From NCBI GenBank assembly GCA_914767715.1, contig OU612071.1, forward strand, positions 7,921,493 to 7,981,492: a DNA stretch of 60,000 nt, given 5' to 3'. The stretch comes from Membranipora membranacea (taxonomy: Eukaryota; Bryozoa; Gymnolaemata; Cheilostomatida; Membraniporidae). The notes below the pieces were generated by a model. It searched no databases. It had not been told where the DNA came from and saw nothing but the letters and a program-made list of their open reading frames with translations. The translations under genes and the position numbers were made by a program. The first letter of the stretch is position 1, and each line of letters opens with the position of its first letter. This document shows, piece by piece, positions 51,801 through 60,000 of this stretch.

Positions 51801-54800
51801 CTGCTCATTTCAAATCTGAAATCCGTTTGGCTCTGAGGGTCTTTGTTCTCAGTCAGCGTCCGTCTTAACGAGGCTCACTTTTGCTATAAAAAAACATGCC
51901 AAACGGCGGCAATAAAAAATTAAAAGTTTGTCGCAATCATATCAAACTCAGACCAGCTCAAACCCTTATATACCTCATTCAAAATCCAGAATATGGAGAT
52001 TCTCGGATAACCTGGTGGCTTGTAACGCTGACTTGAAATTTACAAAAATATACCAAGGGAGGGTATCACGCTTTTTTTTCGCTCGGATCCAAAACTAGAT
52101 TTGCTTTTAACCTACCTCACAAGGTGAAGCAACTCCCGCTCCTTTCAAATCTGAAATCCGTTTAGCTCTGAGGGTCTTTGTTCTCAGTCAGCGTCCGTCT
52201 TAACGAGGCTCACTTTTGCTCTAAAAAAACATGCCAACAGGCGGCAATAAAAAATTAAAAGTTTGTCGCAATCATATCAAACTCAGACCAGTTCAAGCCT
52301 TTATATACCTCATTCAAAATCCAGAATATAGAGATTCTCGGATAACCTGGTGGCTTGTAACGCTGACTTCAAATTTACAAAAATATACCAAGGGAGGGTA
52401 TCACGCTTTTTTTTCGCTCGGATCCAAAACTAGATTTGCTTTTAACCGACCTCACAAGGTGAAGCAACTCCCGCTCCTTTCAAATCTGAAATCCGTTTAG
52501 CTCTGAGGGTCATTGTTCTCAGTCAGCGTCCGTCCTAACGAGGCTCACTTTTGCTCTAAAAAAACATGCCAAACGGCGGCAATAAAAAATTAAAAGTTTG
52601 TCGCAATCATATCAAACTCAGACCAGTCCAAGCCCTTATATACCTCATCCAAAATCCAGAATATGGAGATTCTCGGATAACCTGGTGGCTTGTAACGCTG
52701 ACTTGAAATTTACATAAATATACCAAGGGAGGGTATCACGCTTTTTTTTCGCTCGGATCAAAAAATAGATTTGCTTCTAACCTACCTCATAAGGTGAAGC
52801 AACTCCTGCTCATTTCAAATCTGAAATCCGTTTAGCTCTGAGGGTCATTGTTCTCAGTCAGCGTCCGTCTTAACGAGGCTCACTTTTGCTCTAAAAAAAC
52901 ATGCCAAACGGCGGCAATAAAAAATTAAAAGTTTCTCGCAATCATATCAAACTCAGACCAGCTCAAGCCCTTATATACCTCATTCAAAATCCAGAATATG
53001 GAGATTCTCGGATAAGCTGGTGGCTTGTAACGCTGACTTGAAATTTACAAAAATATACCAAGGGAGGGTATCACGTTTTTTTTTCGCTCAGATCAAAATA
53101 TAGATTTGCTTCTAACCTACCTCATGAGGTGAAGAAACTCCTGCTCATTTCAAATCTGAAATCCGTTTAGCTCTGAGGGTCTTTGTTCTCAGTCAGCGTC
53201 CGTCTTAACGAGGCTCACTTTTGCTCTAAAAAAAACATGCCAAACGGCGGCAATATAAAATTAAAAATTTGTTGCAATCATATCAAACTCAGACCAGTTA
53301 GAGCCCTTATATACCTCATTCAAAATCCAGAATATGGAGATTCTCGGATAACCTGGTGGCTTGTAACGCTGACTTGAAATTTACAAAAATATACCAAGGG
53401 AGGGTATCACGCTTTTTATTCGCTCGGATCAAAAAATAGATTTGCTTCTAACCTACCTCATAAGGTGAAGAAACTCCTGCTCATTTCAAATCTGAAATCC
53501 GTTTAGCTCTGAGGGTCTTTGTTCTCAGTCAGCGTCCGTCTTAAGGAGGCTCACTTTTGCTCTAAAAAAACATCCCAAATGAAGGCAATAAAAAATTAAA
53601 AGTTTGTCGCAATCATATCAAACGCAGACCAGTTCAAGCCCTTATATACCTCATTCAAAATCCAGAATATGGAGATTCTCGGATAACCTGGTGGCTTGTA
53701 ACGCTGACTTGAAATTTACAAAAATACACTAAGGGAGGGTATCACGCTTTTTTTTCGCTCGAATCAAAAAATAGATTTGCTTCTAACCTGCCCCATAAGG
53801 TGAAACAACTCCTGCTCATTTCAAATCTGAAATCCGTTTAGCTCTGAGGGTCTTTGTTCTCAGTCAGCGTCCGTCATAACGAGGCTCACTTTTGCTCTAA
53901 AAAAACCTGCCAAACGGCGGCAATAAAAAATTAAAAGTTTGTCGCACTCATATCAAACTCAGACCAGTTCAAGCCCTTATATACCACATTCAAAATTCAG
54001 AATATGGAGATTCTCGGATAACCTGGTGGCTTGTAACGCTGACTTGAAATTTACAAAAATATACCAAGGGAGGGTATCACGCTTTTTTTTCGCTCGGATC
54101 AAAAACTAGATTTGCTTTTAACCTACCTCACAAGGTGAAGCAACTCCCGCTCCTTTCAAATCTGAAATCCGTTTAGCTCTGAGGGTCTTTGTTCTCAGTC
54201 AGCGTCCGTCTTAACGAGGCTCACTTTTGCTCTAAAAAAACATGCCAAACGGCGGCAATAAAAAATTAAAAGTTTGTCGCAATCATATCAAACTCAGACC
54301 AGTTCAAGCCTTTATATACCTCATTCAAAATCCAGAATATAGAGATTCTCGGATAACCTGGTGGCTTGTAACGCTGACTTCAAATTTACAAAAATATACC
54401 AAGGGAGGGTATCACGCTTTTTTTTCGCTCGGATCAAAAACTAGATTTGCTTTTAACCTACCTCACAAGGTGAAGCAACTCCCGCTCCTTTCAAATCTGA
54501 AATCCGTTTAGCTCTGAGGGTCATTGTTCTCAGTCAGCGTCCGTCCTAACGAGGCTCACTTTTGCTCTAAAAAACATGCCAAACGGTGGCAATAAAAAAT
54601 CAAAAGTTTGTCGCAATCATATCAAACTCAGACCAGTTCAAGCCCTTATATACCTCATCCAAAATCCAGAATATGGAGATTCTCGGATAACCTGGTGGCT
54701 TGTAACGCTGACTTGAAATTTACATAAATATACCAAGGGAGGGTATCACGCTTTTTTTTCGCTCGGATCAAAAAATAGATTTGCTTCTAACCTACCTCAT

Positions 54801-55246
54801 GAGGTGAAGAAACTCCTGCTCATTTCAAATCTGAAATCCGTTTAGCTCTGAAGGTCTTTGTTTTCAGTCATCGTCCGTCTTAACGAGGCTCACTTTTGCT
54901 CTAAAAAAAACATGCCAAACGGCGGCAATAAAAAATTAAAAGTTTGTCGCAATCATATCAAACTCAGACCAGTTCAAGCCCTTATATACCACATCCAAAA
55001 TCCAGAATATGGAGATTCTCGGATAACCTGGTGGCTTGTAACGCTGACTTGAAATTTACAAAAATATACCAAGAGAGGGTATCACGCTTTTTTTTCGCTC
55101 GGATCAAAAACTAGATTTGCTTTTAACCTACCTCACAAGGTGAAGCAACTCCCGCTCCTTTCAAATCTGAAATCCGTTTAGCTCTGAGGGTCTTTGTTCT
55201 CAGTCAGCGTCCGTCTTAACGAGGCTCACTTTTGCTGTAAAAAAAC
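48884..55246 (+). repeat. Higher-order unit 5 (19 monomers, 6363 bp)
   Basis: Order F J K L M N E/R S/O U W V P X Q Y Z V P Z. Nearly identical to unit 4, including rare words such as GCTCGAAAAAAAC, ACAGCAAGG, AACCGACCTC and ATGAAGGCAA. The exception is the middle (50557-51560), where R S O of unit 4 is replaced by N, an E/R chimera and an S/O chimera, keeping the monomer count unchanged. It ends with GCTGTAAAAAAAC at 55234-55246. Confidence 0.9.
50557..51560 (+). repeat. Chimeric patch within unit 5 (N, E/R, S/O)
   Basis: Three monomers that break the otherwise near-perfect identity to unit 4. The first is N (ATAAAACTC, CTCCTGCTCC). The second begins as E (AAATGGCGG, AAATTCC) and ends as R (GGATCCAAAACTATATTT). 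The third begins with the AACAGGCGG of S and continues with the GTTGCAATC of O, with private ATACAAG. The source order N E R S O is present in units 1 and 2. Gene conversion or two compensating crossovers would explain it. Confidence 0.82.
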
Positions 55247-57927
55247 ATGCCAAACGGCGGCAATAAAAAATTAAAAGTTTGTCGCAATCATATCAAACTC
55301 AGACCAGTTCAAGCCTTTATATACCTCATTCAAAATCCAGAATATGGAGATTCTCGGATAACCTGGTGGCTTGTAACGCTGACTTGAAATTCACAAAAAT
55401 ATACCAAGGGAGGGTATCACGCTTTTTTTTCGCTCGGATCAAAAAATAGATTTGCTTCTAACCTACCTCATGAGGTGAAGAAACTCCTGCTCATTTCAAA
55501 TCTGAAATCCGTTTAGCTCTGAAGGTCTTTGTTTTCAGTCATCGTCCGTCTTAGCGAGGCTCACTTTTGCTCTAAAAAAAACATGCCAAACGGCGGCAAT
55601 AAAAAATTAAAAGTTTGTCGCAATCATATCAAACTCAGACCAGTCCAAGCCCTTATATACCTCATTCAAAATCCAGAATATGGAGATTCTCGGATAACCT
55701 GGTGGCTTGTAACGCTGACTTGAAATTTACAAAAATATACCAAGGGAGGGTATCACGCTTTTTTTTCGCTCGGATCAAAAACTAGATTTGCTTTTAACCT
55801 ACCTCACGAGGTGAAGCAACTCCCGCTCCTTTCAAATCTGAAATCCGTTTAGCTATGAGGGTCTTTGTTCTCAGTCAGCGTCCGTCTTAACGAGGCTCAC
55901 TTTTGCTCTAAAAAAACATGCCAAACGGCGGCAATAAAATATTAAAAGTTTGTCGCAATCATATCAAACTCAGACCAGTTCAAGCCTTTATATACCTCAT
56001 TCAACATCCAGAATATAGAGATTCTCGGATAACCTGGTGGCTTGTAACGCTGACTTCAAATTTACAAAAATATACCAAGGGAGGGTATCACGCTTTTTTT
56101 TCGCTCGAATCAAAAAATAGATTTGCTTCCTACCTGCCTCAGAAGGTGAAACAACTCCTGCTCATTTCAAATCTGAAATCCGTTTAGCTCTGAGGGTCTT
56201 TGTTCTCAGTCAGCGTCCGTCATAACGAGGCTCACTTTTGCTCTAAAAAAACCTGCCAAACGGCGGCAATAAAAAATTAAAAGTTTGTCGCAATCATATC
56301 AAACTCAGACCAGTTAGAGCCCTTATATACCTCATTCAAAATCCAGAATATGGAGATTCTCGGATAACCTGGTGGCTTGTAACGCTGACTTGAAATTTAC
56401 AAAAATATACCGAGGGAGGGTATCACGCTTTTTTTTCGCTCGGATCAAAAAATAGATTTGCTTCTAACCTACCTCATATGGTGAAGAAACTCCTGCTCAT
56501 TTCAAATCTGAAATCCGTTTAGCTCTGAGGGTCTTTGTTCTCAGTCAGCGTCCGTCTTAACGAGGCTCACTTTTGCTCTAAAAAACATGCCAAATGGCGG
56601 CAATAAAAAATCAAAAGTTTGTCGCAATCATATCAAACGCAGACCAGTTCAAGCCCTTATATACCTCATTCAAAATCCAGAATATGGAGATTCTCGGATA
56701 ACCTGGTGGCTTGTAACGCTGACTTGAAGTTTACAAAAATACACCAAGGGAGGGTATCACGCTTTTTTTTCGCTCGGATCAAAAAATAGATTTGCTTCTA
56801 ACCTGCCTCATAAGGTGAAACAACTCCTGCTCATTTCAAATCTGAAATCCGTTTAGCTCTGAGGGTCTTTGTTCTCAATCAGCGTCCGTCATAACGAGGC
56901 TCACTTTTGCTCTAAAAAAACCTGCCAAACGGCGGCAATAAAAAATTAAAAGTTTGTCGCAATCATATCAAACTCAGACCAGTTCAAGCCTTTATATACC
57001 TCATTCAACATCCAGAATATAGAGATTCTCGGATAACCTGGTGGCTTGTAACGCTGACTTCAAATTTACAAAAATATACCAAGGGAGGGTATCACGCTTT
57101 TTTTTCGCTCGGATCAAAAACTAGATTTGCTTTTAACCTACCTCACAAGGTAAAGCAACTCCCGCTCCTTTCAAATCTGAAATCCGTTTAGCTCTGAGGG
57201 TCTTTGTTCTCAGTCAGCGTCCGTCTTAACGAGGCTCACTTTTGCTCTAAAAAAACATGCCAAACGGCGGCAATAAAAAATTAAAAGTTTGTCGCAATCA
57301 TATCAAACTCAGACCAGTTCAAGCCATTATATACCTCATTCAAAATCCAGAATATAGAGATTCTCGGATTGCCTGGTGGCTTGTAACGCTGACTTCAAAT
57401 TTACAAAAATATACCAAGGGAGGGTATCACGCTTTTTTTTCGCTCGGATCAAAAAATAGATTTGCTTCCAACCTGCCTCATAAGGTGAAACAACTCCTGC
57501 TCATTTCAAATCTGATATCCGTTTAGCTCTGAGGGTCTTTGTTCTCAGTCAGCGTCCGTCTTAACGAGGCTCACTTTTGCTCTAAAAAAAACATGCCACA
57601 CGGCGGCAATAAAAAATTAAAAGTTTGTCGCAATCATATCAAACTCAGACCAGTTAGAGCCCTTATATACCTCATTCAAAATCCAGAATATAGAGATTCT
57701 CGGATAACCTGGTGGCTTGTAACGCTGACTTGAAATTTACAAAAATATACCAAGGGAGGGTATCACGCTTTTTTTTCGCTCCGGTCAAAAAATAGATTTG
57801 CTTCTAACCTACCTCATAAGGTGAAGAAACTCCTGCTCATTTCAAATCTGAAATCCGTTTAGCTCTGAGGGTCTTTCTTCTCAGTCAGCGTCCGTCTTAA
57901 CGAGGCTCACTTTTGCTCTAAAAAAAC
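55247..57927 (+). repeat. Shuffled satellite block right of the higher-order units
   Basis: Eight monomers built from V, P, Z, Q and U/Y words in new combinations. Those at 55247 and 55583 echo the P and Z monomers just upstream (AAGGTCTTTGTTTTCAGTC) at about 671 bp. AATATAGAG V-type centres occur near 56.0, 57.0, 57.35 and 57.7 kb, ACCTGCC starts near 56.25 and 56.92 kb, and GTTAGAGCC near 56.31 and 57.65 kb. No clean higher-order period is visible and no gene is present. Confidence 0.8.
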
Positions 57928-58932
57928 ATGCCAAATGGCAGCAATAAAAAATTAAAAGTTTGTCGCAATCATATCAAACTCAGACCGGTCCAAGCCCTTA
58001 TATACCTCATTCAAAATCCAGAATATGGAGATTCTCGGAAAACCTGGTGGCTTGTAACGCTGACTTGAAATTTACAAAAATATACCAAGGGAGGGTATCA
58101 CGCTTTTTTTTCGCTCGGATCGAAAAATAGATCTGCTTCTAACCTACCTCATGAGGTGAAGAAACTCCTGCTCATTTCAAATCTGAAATCCGTTTAGCTC
58201 TGAGGGTCTTTGTTCTCAGTCAGCGTCCGTCTTAACGAGGCTCACTTTTGCTCTAAAAAAAACATGCCAAACGGCGGCAATAAAAAATTAAAAATTTGTC
58301 GCAATCATATCAAACTCAGACCAGTTAGAGCCCTTATATACCTCATTCAAAATCCAGAATATGGAGATTTTCGGATAACCTGGTGGTTTGTAACGCTGAC
58401 TTGAAATTTACAAAAATATACCAAGGGAGGGTATCACGCCTTTTGTTCGCTCGGATCAAAAAATAGATTTGCTTCTAACCTACCTCATGAGGTGAAGAAA
58501 CTCCTGCTCATTTAAAATCTGAAATCCGTTTAGCTCTGAGGGTCTTTGTTCTCAGTCAGCGTCCGTCTTAACGAGGCTCACTTTTGCTCTAAAAAAACAT
58601 GCCAAACGGCGGCAATAAAAAATTAAAAGTTTGTCGCAATCATATCAAACTCAGACCAGTTCAAGCCCTTATATACCTCATTCAAAATCCAGAATATGGA
58701 GATTCTCGGATAACCTGGTGGCTTGTAACGCTGACTTGAAATTAACAAAATTATACCAATGGAGGGTATCACGCTTTTTTTTCGCTCGGATCAAAAAATA
58801 GATTTGCTTCTAACCTACCTCATAAGGTGAAGCAACTCCTGCTCATTTCAGATCTGAAATCCGTTTAGCTTGAGGGTCTTTGTTCTCAGTCAGCGTCCGT
58901 CTTAACGAGGCTCACTTTTGCTCTAAAAAAAC
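57928..58932 (+). repeat. Three-monomer tandem duplication, first copy
   Basis: 1005 bp. Rare words recur exactly one unit later: GGAAAACCTGG, AGATCTGCTTC, CACGCCTTTTGTTCGC, TTTAAAATCTG, ATTAACAAAATTATACC, TTTCAGATCTG and TTTAGCTTGAGGG. The first monomer has private AAATGGCAGC and ACCGGTCC words, so the copied stretch begins inside it. Confidence 0.92.
58845..58860. other. Perfect 16-bp palindrome ATTTCAGATCTGAAAT
   Basis: In most monomers this site is ATTTCA-AATC-TGAAAT, two 6-bp arms with a 4-bp spacer. Here one substitution makes it fully self-complementary and creates a BglII word. The same change recurs at 59850-59865 because of the local 1005-bp duplication. Confidence 0.88.
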
Positions 58933-59937
58933 ATGCCAAACGGCGGCAATAAAAAATTAAAAGTTTGTCGCAATCATATCAAACTCAGACCAGTTCAAGC
59001 CCTTATATACCTCATTCAAATTCCAGAATATGGAGATTCTCGGAAAACCTGGTGGCTTGTAACGCTGACTTGAAATTTACAAAAATATACCAAGGGAGGG
59101 TATCACGCTTTTTTTTCGCTCGGATCAAAAAATAGATCTGCTTCTAACCTACCTCATGAGGTGAAGAAACTCCTGCTCATTTCAAATCTGAACTCCGTTT
59201 AGCTCTGAGGGTCTTTGTTCTCAGTCAGCGTCCGTCTTAACGAGGCTCACTTTTGCTCTAAAAAAAACATGCCAAACGGCGGCAATAAAAAATTAAAAAT
59301 TTGTCGCAATCATATCAAACTCAGACCAGTTAGAGCCCTTATATACCTCATTCAAAATCCAGAATATGGAGATTTTCGGATAACCTGGTGGCTTGTAACG
59401 CTGACTTGAAATTTACAAAAATATACCAAGGGAGGGTATCACGCCTTTTGTTCGCTCGGATCAAAAAATAGATTTGCTTCTAACCTACCTCATGAGGTGA
59501 AGAAACTCCTGCTCATTTAAAATCTGAAATCCGTTTAGCTCTGAGGGTCTTTGTTCTCAGTCAGCGTCCGTCTTAACGAGGCTCACTTTTGCTCTAAAAA
59601 AACATGCCAAACGGCGGCAATAAAAAATTAAAAGTTTGTCGCAATCATATCAAACTCAGACCAGTTCAAGCCCTTATATACCTCATTCAAAATCCAGAAT
59701 ATGGAGATTCTCGGATAACCTGGTGGCTTGTAACGCTGACTTGAAATTAACAAAATTATACCAATGGAGGGTATCACGCTTTTTTTTCGCTCGGATCAAA
59801 AAATAGATTTGCTTCTAACCTACCTCATAAGGTGAAGCAACTCCTGCTCATTTCAGATCTGAAATCCGTTTAGCTTGAGGGTCTTTGTTCTCAGTCAGCG
59901 TCCGTCTTCACGAGGCTCACTTTTGCTCTAAAAAAAC
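58933..59937 (+). repeat. Three-monomer tandem duplication, second copy
   Basis: 1005 bp, repeating the rare words of 57928-58932. Differences are few: AAATTCC in the first monomer, CTGAACTCCG at about 59190, GGTGGCTTG in place of GGTGGTTTG, and TCTTCACGAGG near 59905. The level of identity suggests a very recent event. Confidence 0.92.
59850..59865. other. Perfect 16-bp palindrome, second copy
   Basis: Identical to the palindrome at 58845-58860 and located one 1005-bp duplication unit to the right. Confidence 0.88.
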
Positions 59938-60000
59938 ATGCCAAACGGCGGCAATAAAAAATTAAAAGTTTGTCGCAATCATATCAAACTCAGACCAGTT
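59938..60000 (+). repeat. Right-edge partial satellite monomer
   Basis: The first 63 bp of a further monomer, beginning ATGCCAAACGGCGGC and cut by the window edge in CAGACCAGTT. The array continues beyond the window. Confidence 0.95.

Larger units (their letters stand above)
1..60000. repeat. Continuous ~335-bp satellite DNA array
   Basis: The window is filled by about 178 complete tandem monomers, mostly 334-336 bp, all in one orientation. The landmark ATGCCAAA(C/T)GGCGGCAATA recurs with this spacing from position 315 to 59938. No insertion, inversion or non-satellite sequence was seen. Monomers differ by scattered substitutions and 1-4 bp indels and fall into about twenty recurring types. 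Length 335 is not a multiple of three, so the reading frame changes at every monomer and no long frame can persist, which argues against coding. Two nucleosome repeats of ~167 bp would fit one monomer. The satellite family and host species are not recognised. Heterochromatic location is inferred from the organisation, not seen directly. Confidence 0.98.

Noticed and set aside
1-60000. CRISPR array
   Set aside because: The period is ~335 bp with no short conserved repeat alternating with unique spacers; the whole unit is conserved and there are no cas genes.
1-60000. Transposon, retrotransposon or LTR remnants
   Set aside because: No terminal repeats, target-site duplications, poly-A tails or polymerase/transposase coding segments were seen; every stretch fits the monomer.
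1-60000. 5S rDNA tandem array (period in a plausible range)
   Set aside because: The full 5S coding sequence and its internal control region are absent; only short scattered words resemble it.
1-60000. A hidden novel gene system or defence island
   Set aside because: Both strands show only satellite monomers. The unusual biology here is the layered repeat architecture, not encoded proteins.

Overview
The whole 60 kb is one uninterrupted satellite DNA array: about 178 complete monomers of roughly 335 bp plus a partial monomer at each edge, all head to tail in the same orientation. I see no protein-coding gene, rRNA, tRNA, transposon, telomere tract or single-copy sequence. A long monotonous array of ~335 bp units (about two nucleosome repeats), with short dyads, A/T tracts and layered higher-order repeats, points to eukaryotic heterochromatin (centromeric, pericentromeric or subtelomeric). 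I do not recognise the satellite family, so I cannot name the species or choose between plant and animal.

I number each monomer from the ATGCCAAA landmark and label monomer types by diagnostic words. E: AAATTCC + GGAGGCTTGTAAAG + CAGCATCCATC. F: CAACATCC (F' and F'' CATACAACATCC). G: AAGATCC + GATCACCTGG. H: GATGACCTGG + GGAGGGAGGG. I: GATGAGCTGGTAGC. J: GATTCTTGG + CATGAGGTGAATC. K: GAATATGTAG + ATAACCAGG. L: AACACTGAC + CTTTCTTTTCG. M: GGAGGTTCTC + CCTGCCTC. N: CTCTTGCTCC or CTCCTGCTCC end. O: GTTGCAATC + AGACAAG. P: CATCCAAAATCC + ACATAAATA. Q: CAATATAAAATT + GTTAGAGCC. R: GGATCCAAAACTATATTT. S: CCCATATATACCTCAATC. U: AAACGCAG + ATATGGGG. V: AAGCCTTTA + AATATAGAG. W: CAGCTCAAACCC. X: GTTTCTCGC + ATAAGCTGG. 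Y: ACACTAAGG. Z: CCTGCC start and/or ACCACATTC.

Layout: (1) 1-9.4 kb, G/H/I/E/F monomers, including the only ones with a 4-bp insertion (338-339 bp long), with one ~2 kb duplication. (2) 9.4-17.7 kb, E/F/I/J/K/L/M/N with 2- to 5-monomer local duplications. (3) 17.7-22.8 kb, a 9-monomer block repeated as a 6-monomer block. (4) 22.8-55.25 kb, higher-order repeats: five units of 20, 24, 14, 19 and 19 monomers, which read as a ~12 kb tandem duplication with a 6.36 kb tandem duplication nested at its right end. (5) 55.25-60 kb, shuffled V/P/Q/Y/U types ending in a clean 3-monomer (1005 bp) tandem duplication.

The picture is of a satellite evolving by unequal crossing-over between registered monomers: chimeric monomers sit at duplication joints, whole-monomer losses separate related copies, and many type-defining substitutions are CpG transitions. 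Open reading frames in the window are satellite read-through and are not annotated as genes. All family assignments and copy relationships were made by eye, not by alignment software.
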